The notes beneath the pieces are model-generated. The model saw only the letters and a program-made list of their open reading frames with translations, made no database searches and had not been told where the DNA came from. From Coprinellus micaceus (Eukaryota; Basidiomycota; Agaricomycetes; Agaricales; Psathyrellaceae), in the NCBI GenBank assembly GCA_951394405.1, contig OX596344.1, forward strand, positions 806,001-870,000: DNA of 64,000 bases, written 5' to 3'. Within the stretch, counting starts at the first letter, position 1. Each line of letters begins with the position of its first letter. A program made the translations under genes and the position numbers. Positions 12,057 to 23,703 of this stretch are shown one piece after another.

Positions 12057-14693
12057 CTATTCATAAACTGGCAAACCAAACAGAACAGCAGCGATTAAGT
12101 ATAGGACAGAATAGAAGCTAACTCCGGCCATGAAGAAGTGCCCAACGAATGACGGAAAGAGCATCGTCCCATCTGGGTCACGGTGCGGCTCGTTCACTGG
12201 CTCCCTCAGAAATCCGTCACAACATCCCTTCCATAACTCGACGGCCAGCCCGATAACTAGAGTCAGAACGCCCGCACCCAGATGAACTAGGCCAGTCAAC
12301 AGCAACCCCGGGATAAACAATACGAGACGCCTGCGAGGCACGGCTCGCAGCCCATCCACTGGGCCGCCGAGCGTGAATTGGTGGCCAGCGGGTTCTGCGG
12401 CAGACTTGTCGTCATTCAGCGGTCCCTCGAGCTTGGTTCCCTCCCTACGAACGCCTATTCCTGCGTCCTCCTTCGCCAGGGCTTCCTCGATTTCTTCGAT
12501 GAAGGCTTGGGGAAAGGATGTCTCCAGGTTTCGCCCAGGACCCCACGGTTCTCTCCCCGAGAGATCCATGGGTGCTTGGGCTAAAGGCACTGCGGAGGCA
12601 TCCCTTGCGCCACGGCTTCCTCCCCCCAAAGAACTTGTCGACTCCCCTCCAGCATTTTGCCGGTTACGAATAACGTTCGTAGGCGCCCCACTGTCGCGGG
12701 AGGATGCTCCTGCCTCGCCCTCGACAGGTCGGCGCTGGGCAGGGATGTCCGGGGGCGGGGCGACAAGGCGCATGAAAGGGACGGAGCCGCATATCTTGGT
12801 CGCCAAACGATAGTCGACGTCAACCAGTAGGTCCAAATAGGCAATTGCCGTGACCTGCCCGAGAATCCTGTAGCCCTCGTCCCTCGCTCCCTCCTCGATC
12901 AAGTGCCAGTCTTTCTCCCACATTTCAACATGAGAAGAAAGAAGGTTTAGAAGATATCTCGCGTCATCTTCCTGGAGCGACTCCACGAGCTCGTACTTCG
13001 GCGACGCTCTCGGCAAATCATGGAGGCCCAAGCCGGCCTGCATCACCTCGACATACTTGAACATCCTGGCCAACTTTCTAAAGACGTGAACGATAAAAGG
13101 ATGTGAGGTGAAGTCTGGGTGGGGAAGCACGCCATTAATATACCGTGCGCGGTCGTAGTCGTTCTGGAATTCGATTGAGCCATCGAGGATGTCGATAAGC
13201 ATGTCATCGAAGGCCGAATCGAACTCGGACACGCCGAAGCCCAGGCGTCCTACAACGGCCCTGTTTAGAAGGAGGGTCCGTCGTATCGCAGGAGATTCTG
13301 CTGCAGGGCCTGCGCCTTCTTCGTCGCGGGGTGGGGGAGGCGTTGACCCAGATTTCGGGCTCCCAAGGCAAGCAGCTAGAGCCGCGATTGCCGGCCGATT
13401 CCTCTTCCTGAACGGACCCTCTGGCGTATCGTACCTGCTAGCGGCGTCGAGCATCGCTTCCTTTGACCGAAATACCAACGATCCGTCTGCGTGGAGGTTC
13501 TCTAATATGACTTGGTTTACTAGGTACGTTTGGTCTGCGGAAAGGCGGTTGATGTCGAAGCTGAATTCATCCTTCACTGCATCCGATGACCTCAGGTGCT
13601 CTTGCAATGCAAAGTACGTCTTCCATTCATCCGAACGGGGATCACCGAATTGCGGTGGCGGGCGCTTATACTTGGTCGTCGCCGGCTTCAAGGGAATGTT
13701 ACTGAGGGTGCTGTCTTCCATCGCCCGGAAAATAGGATTTTTGGTGATGTTCTGCTTGAGGACGAGTGCGATTGTAGGACTCATAACGTATATGCGGAAT
13801 AGCTGGGCGATGTTTCCATTGATTGTACCTTCCCAAATGCCATAGGAGTTGTGACCCAGCACAAACTCTGACTTCTGATCGGCCATCCAGATCCCCAAGT
13901 AGTAGTTGTTGGTGGAGGTTTCGTATGCCGCGGAGAACCAGTGCTCTGGCGGGATGTCGGTGCTGAGCTCTGCATGGGGGATTAGATCGTGCCCTGGGGA
14001 ACTGGATTTTAAGGATGCGGCGTGGGCTAGAATGTCGTTGTGCTTGGTGTCGAGGTAATATTGTAAACCTTGCAACCAAATCTCCCTGTCGGACGTATAC
14101 CCCTTCTCCTCCTTCAACTTCCGGATCCATTTGCGTAGGGAAATATTGTTGGGATGATCCTCTTGGAAGTACGTCTTATCCACTGCATTACTCCGATAAT
14201 GCATAATGAAGATAAACTTGCGTAGGATCTGCAGGTCGCTCCGAGGAAGTGTGAATTGTCGACTTCCTGGCTGAACGGAAGCGACATGAAGTCGTTCGAT
14301 GATGCGTGCTGCATGATCTTCGAGCTTACTCAACTTCTCCTCGAGGTGACGCATGTTGTCTGTGTGATGGGTATCTTCATAGAAGTCGAGCAACCCAAAG
14401 ATTCGACTAACTGCGACTGCTTCAACGGATCGCTCGGCCATGTTGAATACGTCGATGGACTCGGGGTCGGGGAGGCCTTGCTTTCTCGCTTTCTTCGTAG
14501 CTTTCCACGCCTCTCGTTTCCTTTGCTTTCGATTCCTACTCGCCAGGGCACTCAGTCAGCCTGCGTTCATGGATTCGGTGATGTAGCTTCCTCACCTTTG
14601 CAGACTTGGACCTGCGGCAGGGCTCGGCTGCAGTGGAATGAACCGCCGGAGGATAAATTGTGGGATGTAATGCTGGTATTGAGGCTTCTGCAT
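12057..14693 (-). CDS. DUF4238 protein with C-terminal membrane segments (copy 1)
   Basis: Two exons (14693-14596, 14535-12057) give 858 residues. The N-terminus is the hallmark of DUF4238, QHYIPQFILRRF, split from the rest by a 60-nt intron after 98 coding bases. Next come a basic stretch (RNRKQRKREAWKATKKARK), then SIDVFNMAERS, FGLLDFYEDT, a helical region with FIMHYRS and FQEDHP, and RKWIRKLKEEKGYTSDREIW. The second half is low in complexity and ends in two hydrophobic segments (about 780-805 and 830-855). The family occurs in bacteria and fungi and has no assigned activity. Homology to the neighbour at 14994-16992 is clear over the first 500 residues, with the same intron position and the same 98-nt first exon. 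It is about 200 residues longer than that neighbour. Confidence 0.83.
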
Positions 14694-14993
14694 CGTCGGG
14701 AGAGAGTGAAATGTGGAAAATAGACGGTTGTGGTAGCGACTGATTATCGTTTGGTGAAAGGGCTGGAGCTCCGCAGTAGAAAATATGATAGTGTGGCACA
14801 AGGTGGCACGCGTGTTTGCCTCGTGTTTGTCGTGTTTCAAGTCACGAGAGTTCATAAGTAAGCGCCCAAAAAGGCGCCTATTTGCTCATGATTGTGGAAG
14901 GAGCCTGAAAACGCAGAGGCTAACTCTCGAGTATACTTTCTGGAATTTAGACTTTTGAAAACAAAGAAGTGCTATCCACTAAAGCGGAATTTA

Positions 14994-16992
14994 CTAGACA
15001 AAATAGGCGGACACGGTTAGTGTGAAGAAAAATGCGAAAATGACGAACGACATCGTCCCTTTGCATTCTGCTCTCCAGGATGAAGGACGCACACCGTCGT
15101 GGTATGCCGGGATCTGTCCGTGAATGCCTGTGGTGTTGGCATTTGCTTCCTGTGTATGTGGCACGGACTGGACAAAGTCCACAGCAGGGCACAGGCCTGC
15201 GACGAGATTGGCATCCACCTCCATCAGCGACTCCAAGAACATGACCACACTGACTTCTCCGGCTAGCCTCCGCAATGGATCCCTAGACTCCACGTCGTCC
15301 GTGACAGTTGAGGTGCCAATGGCTTCAAGGAACTTGGTCGAACAGTCCAGAAGCCGGCCGCTGTCCGCCGAGGAAAGCGTATCGACGGTTCTGATATTGA
15401 CATCCGAAGCGAACCTGCCTCTCAAGGTCCCATGTCGGTCAGCTACGATGCTAGCGAAGCTGATGGGACCCAGAACACTCTGGCGAACGTGTTCTGCGAA
15501 AGGATGAGTAGATCGGTCAGGGAGTGGAATTCTGTGGTAGATATGTTGGGCACGATCGTAATCGCTTCGGAATGTCTTCTCGCCCGAGAGTAGTTGGACG
15601 AGGACTGCATTGAAAGCACGGTCTTCCTTTGACTGCTCCGATTCATCGTTGGAACGCAGGAGGGGGTGGGTGACGGCTCCCTTATTCCGCGATGTGCCGT
15701 CGCCGTCGTTGTTCGGCCTGTTTGACTGGCCTGACAAACAGGAGGCCAACGCTTTGATTGCCCGGCGATTGGCCTTGGAGAGGGTATTAGGGCCTGGCTG
15801 CGTGTCGAAGAGTCGGGCGGTTTCAGCCATAGCCTCCTCGGAAGAAAACACTAGCAAGCCATCCTGACCGAGGTTGGAGAGGACGACTTGATTCACGAGG
15901 TATGTTTGGTGGTCAGATAGGCTGTGGATGGTGTACGTGAACTTGTCATCCTGGGAGAGGATGGATGGATGATCGTCCATTCGAATAGTCGTTGACTGCG
16001 TCTTGGCGTATAGAGGACTGGGGGCGTTCAGTGGGTGGCCTGATAGCGTGCTGTGCTCGAAGGGTGAAAGAGCACTTTGTCCCTTGGCCAGCGACATTTT
16101 GAGCACAAGCGTGATCTGAGGGCTGACGACGTAGATGTGAAATAATCCTGTTTCGCCCATAAACCGCCCCTCCCAAAGGCCGTACGAGTTATCCCCAAGG
16201 ACAAACTCAGAGCCTTCACTGGCTCGCCAGATGCCCATGAAATAATGGTTGGAGTACTTCGCATAGGCGACCGAGTGCCACTGGTCAGCGGGGGTATTGA
16301 TGTCCAGGTTTCCGCCAACCCGATCTGCCTGCTGCTTAGAGGTGGCTACGATGTCGGAATGGGGGGTGTCCAGGTAGTACCGGAGCCCGTCCAACCATAT
16401 CTGGGAGTCAGAGGTGTATCCCCGCTGCTCCTTCAAATGGCGGATCCAGTCACGTATGTCGGTGTTCCCGGGATGGTCCTCCTGGAAGTAGGTCTTGACA
16501 TGTTCGCTCCGTCGATAGTGCATCAAGAACAGGAACTTTCTCATAAGTTCGAGTTCTGTACGTGAAATAGTGAAGGTGTCGGTTCCCTCGGCGACCCTCA
16601 CGTACAACTTGTTGAGGACCACACTGGCCTCCCTCTCGAGCGAGGCGAGCTTCGTTTCGAGATGACCTGTGTCACCTGTTCTGGCCGTGTCTTCATAGAG
16701 ATTTGCGAATCCAAACGCCTTGGCGAGGGGAACCGTTTGAATGGATTGGGTCGCCATGTTGAATACCGTGATGTCTTCCGCGACTACGGGGAGGCCGCGG
16801 CGTAATGCTCTGGCTCTCTCACGTTCTCTCTCTTTCCTACTCCTGGTGCAATGGTTCATCCTCTGACAAAAACGTGGTAACTTGAGAGACGTACTTGGTT
16901 GATCCCCTGGTTCCATTGTAGCCATCCGAATCTGGAGCTTGGAATTGCCGCAAGATGAATCGAGGGATATAATGGTGATATTGGGATGACAT
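14994..16992 (-). CDS. DUF4238 protein (copy 2, tandem paralogue)
   Basis: Two exons (16992-16895, 16842-14994) give 648 residues. It starts MSSQYHHYIPRFILRQF, the DUF4238 signature, and continues through a basic stretch (SRKERERERARALRRG), DITVFNMATQS, FGFANLYEDTARTGDTGHLE, FLFLMHYRRSEHVKTYFQED and RHLKEQRGYTSDSQIWL, each matching copy 1 block for block. The first exon is 98 nt, as in copy 1. The C-terminus carries one hydrophobic segment (last 20 residues), so the protein is probably tail-anchored. The 300-base gap to copy 1 and the same orientation indicate tandem duplication followed by divergence of the second half. Function is unknown. Confidence 0.82.
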
Positions 16993-17323
16993 AGTGAGCG
17001 CCTTGATATTACACCTCTGTTCGAGCTCTGAGTCCAGTCGGAAAGCCGAAGTGAACGCGAGCAGTGGTGGTCAAGAACAAGGGGCAAGCGGCGATGGGAG
17101 CGTGGATATTCCGATACTCATCAAATTCCCATGGCTTGGTAGATAATACAAGTACAAATATTTCGTTGCCTCCCTTCGGAAAGGACATGGCGAAGCTGGC
17201 AAGAGTCTGGGTGGGTATAGTGGGTAGGAGGGCAACACAGCTCGAGAGACAGAATTTCAAACACCGTAAACGAGGAACGGTTATCGTGATGATAGGGGTC
17301 AATCAGAAGCAAAGGTTCAACGT
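16993..17323. other. Gap between DUF4238 and dynamin-like genes
   Basis: These 331 bases should hold the promoter of DUF4238 copy 2 and the 3' end of the first dynamin-like gene, both on the minus strand. No other feature was seen. Confidence 0.45.
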
Positions 17324-20112
17324 TCAGTCGTCAAGTTCAGCCTCCCGCTCGTACTCCAACAGGCGCAGCTTGATCTTCGTCAACCGATCAATGTTTCGCG
17401 TGAACTCGTCGCGCTTGGTGCGGATCGACGCATGCTCTCTGAACATACCAGAGAGCCGGTCTTCGGAGAGGGTCGGGATATTCTCAATGAGTTTCTCCTC
17501 CAGGCGTTGTATAAGCTTCTTGTGCCACTCCCCCTCCAGGCACAGAACGACATGATCTATGAATCGCTGAAAGGCCGGAGAAGAGGAAGTAGAACGTCAG
17601 TGACCAACAGATTCGGATGTCAGGGAGAGCTTACCGCGGAAGCAACTTTGAAGTAAGCGTGGACATCGGCCATGACCTTATGCTCGTCGGTACAGTTCTG
17701 CTGGTTGTAGTTGCCGTAAATGTTGTTGAGCCAGGCGCTTCTTTCTTGTGTATACACCGTAGCGTTGGCCGTGTAGAGGGGAGCGCCATGCTCGAGTTCA
17801 AAGATTTCCATTAACTTCTGTCCAACCGTCACGAGGAGAAGAACGCCTTCCTCATCTATAACCGACCTAGAAGGAACCTTGGTTAGGTCTCCACATAGAA
17901 GAATCGTGACCTGAATCGCAACTTACTTGACAAAGTTTTGCAGCTCAGAGAACCTACCGAAATGTTCCTGATCATCGACAAGGCGGGTAATGAGCCCGAG
18001 AGTGGCCTGGCAGATGTCGTCGAAGCAATCTTTCAGAGGGGCCTTCCAGTGCTGAACGTGGCGGAGGATGAGGTCTTTCGTGGCGTCGAAGGGGACATAC
18101 CCAGGAAGCTCCCAGGTGAGATGGCTAATGGGTTAATGGCAGGCGTGAGCAATCGAAGTAGACCTCCAGTACTGAATCTCACCTTCTAATCACCTCACGC
18201 ACAAGCCCGACGGTGATTGGCCCAGGCGTTGCCGCCACAATGGCGTTGGGAACGGCCATGCCGTTGTCCTGGGATTGAAGGTCGGGGGCTGTGTTCAAGA
18301 CCTCGGTCTTGAAGAGATCGTACCGGTCGCGATTCTTGTGAACGAATTCTTTGTTCATAGTTCCGTCGATAGTCCCTTTGAGAGCCTTGCAGAAAAAGAT
18401 GATGCGCATCGTCATGGCTGAGAGTGGATTATGGACGACCGGGGCGGGGGGTAGCTTGTCAAGTTTCTTCTTCTCCTTCTCGAGGAGGTCGTTGACAGTT
18501 TCCTTGATGACAGGAATACTATGCGGGTTGGAGGTTCGATCAGTACGCTATACCTGAGATAGAGGGAGGGGGCCCTTACTTGGTCTCAATAAGACGGATC
18601 AACAGCTTGCTCGTGCTATCCACGAAGTTCGCCATCCCGAGGCGGGACTGATCAGGCAAGTACTTCCAAGGCGACGTGTCTCTGAAGAAATCCGCTTCTA
18701 GTTTGGCCAGCTCTGCTCGGGTGAGACCTTGCTGCCGCTGGAGGTCGTCGGGCATCTTGACGCAGTAATAACCTCGATCCAAACTGGAGTGAGTGCCACT
18801 GAGGATGCCTTGCCACGTCGAATGAGCAGATAAACTCCCAGAACCTAAGAGATCTGGCTTGGTGCCGACGCCTTGGATACATAACAGTGAGCACAACAGA
18901 GAGTGACGCTAGCGCACGGGTCCTTACCAATGGTTCTAAGACCTTGAGGGTCAGCCCTGGACGCAATCCTGAAGGCTTCTTGATTCTCGATGTCGTCTAC
19001 GCAAGTGGATCAGGGCGTGGTGTTCCCAAACAGAGGATACACCACAACAACGACGCACCTGTCATCGGGATTGTGACCACAATAATAGTATTTTCCCTTT
19101 TGATATGCCGTCCGACGAGGTCCTTGACGAAGGGGACGAGACTTACGTCCTTGGTATGATGCTGTATAATGCCTAGGGAAGGTGATACGCTGGTGGATGA
19201 GAACAGTACCTAGGGCGACTGACGGCTGGACTTACCCGGAAGATCGACGAAGCAGAGGTCCGTACCCTCGGGATCCCTAACAAGCAGCTCGATGGTGTTG
19301 TACGAGAAGGGTAGGGTCTTCTGAGACCTGAGCTCCTCGTTGGTCATGTCATGGAAATGGTCTGCATCGATATGGGGACTGAGTATTGCAGCTTGGGCTC
19401 TCTTCAGCCATATCTCGACGTCTTTGGGGCGGGAGACCTTCTGGAAGAAGATCGTGGTAGGGGGGACCTTGTCGTTTCCCTTGCTGTCGTAGGAGAACTG
19501 AAGGGATATCTCACACGACCATGCACCAGGTGAGCGCATCATGGTACACTTCATTGGACACCTATCGGAAGAGCTCCTTCAGAGCGTGCAAGTGGTACCG
19601 GACCCGTATGACTGACCGTGTACATGTTCCGCTCTCCCGAGGGACGCCGACCTAATCGGAACGGGTGGGAATTAGACACGTCCAAAGGGAGTGGAAGGGG
19701 CCTGAAAACGTACCCCGGTCGCTGCCTCTACGACTGAGCTCTTCCCCGCTGCGCGACGATAATATACTTGAGCGAGGACACCGTGAACTGACAAAGGAGA
19801 CTTACCCGACTGATTCCCGATGAACGCCAAGCATGGGATATCGAGATCGAATTGCTGACCCCTGCAAGATGGGCGCTTCAGAACAAGGCGTGTGGTAAAA
19901 CAGAGTGGATCTACTCACCCAAGATGCATGAGATCATTCGCTAGTTCAATGAGAAGCCGTGCTTTCTGGCTGTATTCAGAGTCCAAGAGATCATTGTCCT
20001 CCCTCTTTGCGGGAGCCGTTCGGTCAACATCGTCCCGACCATCTACGTCGGAGAACGACTGGAGGGAGGACGGGGGTGACGGACGAGAGCCTACAGGGCG
20101 GGAAGCGGGCAT
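17324..20112 (-). CDS. Dynamin-superfamily GTPase (copy A)
   Basis: Twelve exons read downward: 20112-19919, 19861-19806, 19748-19714, 19651-19617, 19561-19236, 19172-19059, 18996-18928, 18871-18580, 18518-18183, 18124-17927, 17866-17635, 17566-17324. They give 709 residues. Dynamins are large GTPases that assemble into helices and remodel or constrict membranes. Seen: P-loop FIGNQSAGKSSVVEAATG (about 78-95), switch Thr in SGTCTRCP, G3 CFVDLPG, G4 IGVGTKPDLL, the stalk landmark WELPGYVPFDA, and a C-terminal GED-like region with VMADVHAYFKVASA and a helical end (LLEYEREAELDD). There is no PH or proline-rich domain, so it resembles the Mx/DLP type rather than classical endocytic dynamin. An intron splits the P-loop after GNQS. 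Confidence 0.9.
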
Positions 20113-20901
20113 ATTGAAGGATGATGAAGAGCAATTCGTGCGATTCTATAGCCAGGCCTGCAAACCAAACGCTGAGGGAGGCGTCTGTGTGACTCGCTGC
20201 TGGAAGGGTAAGCGCACACAAACTACTGCCTCGGGGCTACGGGGGGCTCTTGGGAATGCCCCAGGTCTTATATATGCATCGCCTTATCGCGATAGGCGCC
20301 CAGACCTGAGATAACGTCAAAGGAGGGAGGTCATGGGGCGTGCCTCGTGGCGTATGACAGAATACATTCGAAGAACTTCGCCGCAGTAGAAGCAACAAGC
20401 CTTGGTTCGGTAAACTTCCATTCGGTTCGATATTACGTTTTGTGCACCCACATACACTTTCCTGCGACCGAATGAAGGTAAGTTGTTTGCTTCGACTATT
20501 GTGTCAATCAGCGCCCGGTCGAACAGTCCCCAGTTAGAGACTTTAAAATTACTCACCAAGGGTTCGGTGACTACCGTCTCATTTCCATGTTCCATGGTTC
20601 CGCCCACTGGCAGAGAACTAGCGAGTTAGATCGTCATCTCCATCGACGTGGTGGTCCATTTCCAAGCCTGCAATAGGGGCATCGGCGATCATTGCTTGGC
20701 GTCGAGGTTTTGCGAGGCGGAGTCTGAATGCAATCATGAGGACCGAGGTAGGGAAGGGAGGGGACGAGCAGGGTCCCTGGGAGGACAAGCGTATGGAAAG
20801 ACAGTATGAAGGAGCCAGGCTACCAAAAACAAACGTGTTGGGGTATATTCATGCAGGTTATATTAGTACCAAGAAAACACCACTACTTCAAACGGAAACA
20901 A
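20113..20901. other. Spacer between the two dynamin-like genes
   Basis: It holds the promoter of copy A and the 3' flank of copy B. A minus-strand frame of 96 codons (20607-20317) has one CxxC pair but no recognisable family and no neighbouring exon, so it is not called as a gene. Confidence 0.4.
20267..20274 (-). promoter_or_regulatory. TATA box of dynamin-like copy A
   Basis: TATATAAG on the minus strand lies about 155 bases upstream of the ATG at 20112. Copy B has a TATATAAA in a comparable position, which supports both as shared core-promoter elements. Confidence 0.45.
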
Positions 20902-23703
20902 CTAGGAAATCGATTCTTTCTCCCCATGGGCGTACTCCTCACCACGAACCGAAGCCTCGGTCTCGTATTCTAACAAGCGAGCCTTAATCTTCTTCAACTG
21001 GGAAACTCTCTGCGTCAGGGTCTCGCGCCGAAGGGCAACCACCGGGTCCTCCTTCACCAGTGCAGCCAGCTTCTGTGTGCTCAGAGACGGCAGGGTTTCG
21101 ATGAGCTTCTCCTGGAGTCGGGCGACGAACTTTTGGTGCCATTCGCCTTCGATGGATTGAACGACTTCGTCGACGAAGCGCTATTGCGTACGAGTGAGGG
21201 GGAGAGGGCAATTTAAAATTCGAATTGAGCGAAAAGAAAAGTGAAGGAGAGCTTGCTTACCGCCGAGGCCACCTGGAAATATGCGTGAACATCTGCCATC
21301 ACCTTGTACTCGTCGCCGTAGCTTGAATAGTGGTTTCGGTATTGTTGGGCTTTGAGCCAAGACGCCCTCGCTTGTTCGTAGATCGCGTGGTTCGCAGTGT
21401 ATAGTGGTGCACTATTCTCCCAGTTGAAAAGCTTATTCAAAGAAGTCGACGCTTCATCTTGAAAGTGAGCTCGTTCTTCCTCGACGAGTGACCTATGGAC
21501 ATGAGCATAGGGTTTGAACGTAGGAGGGAGGAGTTCAAACTTACTTGACGAAGGTCTGGAGTTCGGTGAACCGACCGAAGTGCTTAGGATCTTGGACGAG
21601 CTTCTGGATGAGAGCTAGGGTGGCCTGACATACGTCTTCGAACAGCCTGGTCATCGGCGTCTTCCATAGCTGGACATGCTGCAGAATGAGTTCCTTCGTC
21701 GCTTCAAAAGGAACGTAACCGGGTAGTTCCCAGGTGATATGACTGTGCTAGGTGATCAGTCGTTCGTCAGGCCTTCGATAATGTCGGCACCAACCTTCGA
21801 ATAACCCCGCGTACATCGTCAAGGGTAATGGGGTCCGGACGATTTCTGACGATTCCTGCTGGCCATTCAAACTCATCTTGAGCTACACCAGTTTGATCTC
21901 GGAAGTCTGGGGACGTGTTGGCAACCTCGCTCTTGAAGCTAGCGTACCTGACGCAATTCGTCTGCACGAATTCCTTCTCCGAGGTCCCCTGGATGACGTC
22001 GCTAAGGGTCCTGGTAAAGTGCATAACGCGCATCATGATCGTGGACAGCGGGGTGTCGGTGACCAGTGGCGGAGGTAGCGCCTCGAGCTTTTTCATCTCC
22101 TTCGCGAGGAGGCGGTCAACGGTGCGCTTTATGATAGGTAGGCTGGCAGTACATTCGTCAGTCCCATTTTTTCGAATGATGACAATCAATCCAAACACAA
22201 AAAGGCTTACTTGGTCTCGATCAACGCGATCAAAAGCTTGCTCGTATTCTCGACGAAGTTACGCATACCGAGACGCGATCGGTCAGCAATGTCCTTCCAC
22301 GGCTCCGTGTTGTCGAAGAACTCCGCCTCGACATTCCTCAGCTGCCCACGGGAAAGCCCTTGTAAACGCTCCTTGTCGTTGGGCAGCCTGACGCAGTAGT
22401 ATCCGTGCTTGAGGTTGGAATCACTGCCTTCCAAGATACTCTTCCACGAAGCGAGAGCTGAGAGGCTTCCGGAGCTCAGCATGTCGGGTTTGGTTCCAAC
22501 GCCTGAGATGAGGTGTACGGGTCAGCGCGGGAAGGGTAAGTGGGTAGAGACGAGGTTTACCAATGGTCCTCAAACCGTCAGGGTCGGCACGGGAGGCGAT
22601 TCTGAATGCTTCCTGGTTCTCGATATCGTCTGGTAGGTGTCAGGAGTGCGATTCTCAACGGGCAAGTGGGCAGACATACCAGTCATGGGGATCGTTACGA
22701 CGATCAAGGTGTTCTTATTATTGACATGCCTCTCGACGAGGTTCTTCACAAATGGAACCATCCCGTCGTCCTTGGTATGGTGCTGTATGATCCCTAGGCC
22801 CGGAGTCAGCTTTCAAGAAAGATCTATAAGGCTCCAAACTCACCAGGCAGATCAACGAATGATAAGTCGGTTCCCTCGGGATCGCGAACCAAGAGTTCGA
22901 TCGTGTTCAACGAGAATGGCAGAGTATCCACGCGCTTCAGGTCTTCAACGGACTTACCATGGAACTCGGAGGGGTCGGTGTCGGGGCATAGGATAGCAGC
23001 TTGGGCGCGCCGGAGCCAAATCTCGACGTCCTTGCGGCTCGAGACGGTCTTGAAGGGAACGGAGAGGGGTGGAGTTCTGTCACCTCCTTTGTTGTCGTAT
23101 CCGAATTGCAGTATGATCTCGCAAGACCAGGCGCCGGGAGCGCGCATGAGGGTGCAGCGCATGGGACATCTGTTACATGTGGGGGGTTAGCGAGGAGAAG
23201 AAACGTAGGTTCGGTAGACGGACTTGGTACAAGTCCCACTATCCCTCGGCACGGGGATCTATATGAGTACGTGGTGGACGAGGAACGGTCAATAAGTAGG
23301 CCATTAAACGGGAAATCACGCATACCCCAGTGGCCCCTTCGACGACAGAGCTTTTCCCCGCTGGGTGGTGGGATCCGGTGAGTTTTAATCATGTCGGAAG
23401 GCCTCGCTATGCCACGCACCGGACTGGTTCCCGATGAAGGCGAGGCAAGGGATGTCGAGGTTGAATTGGTCGCCCCTACATGACCACGGATTAGCCTCTT
23501 CAAGTATACGGGAATTCGTGTCGTGCTCACCCCAGAGCCTTCAGGTCGTTCACGAGAGCAATCAGTAGTCTGGCTCGACGACTATACTCCGAGTCGTCCA
23601 TATGGCTGTCAGTCCTTCCGGAGTTCTTCGACGAGTTCCCCATGAGCTTTCGAGACAGAAACCGAGGGGAGAGGGAGGTCGCAGTAGGTTTCGCCATCGG
23701 CAT
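20902..23703 (-). CDS. Dynamin-superfamily GTPase (copy B, tandem paralogue)
   Basis: Twelve exons read downward: 23703-23531, 23475-23420, 23360-23326, 23258-23224, 23169-22844, 22793-22680, 22629-22561, 22502-22211, 22142-21795, 21742-21545, 21492-21261, 21180-20902. They give 718 residues. Motifs are P-loop FIGNQSAGKSSVVEGATG, switch SGTCTKCP, G3 SFVDLPG, G4 IGVGTKPDML, stalk WELPGYVPFEA, then VMADVHAYFQVASA and a helical C-terminus. Exons 2-8, 10 and 11 have exactly the same lengths as in copy A (56, 35, 35, 326, 114, 69, 292, 198 and 232 nt). The donor of exon 9 is weak (GTTGGT), so that boundary could shift by a few codons. The N-terminus differs from copy A; MPMAKPTATS is the likeliest start. 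Confidence 0.88.

Noticed and set aside
12373..13845. Long plus-strand frames of 146 and 218 codons
   Set aside because: They are shadows of the DUF4238 coding exon on the other strand.
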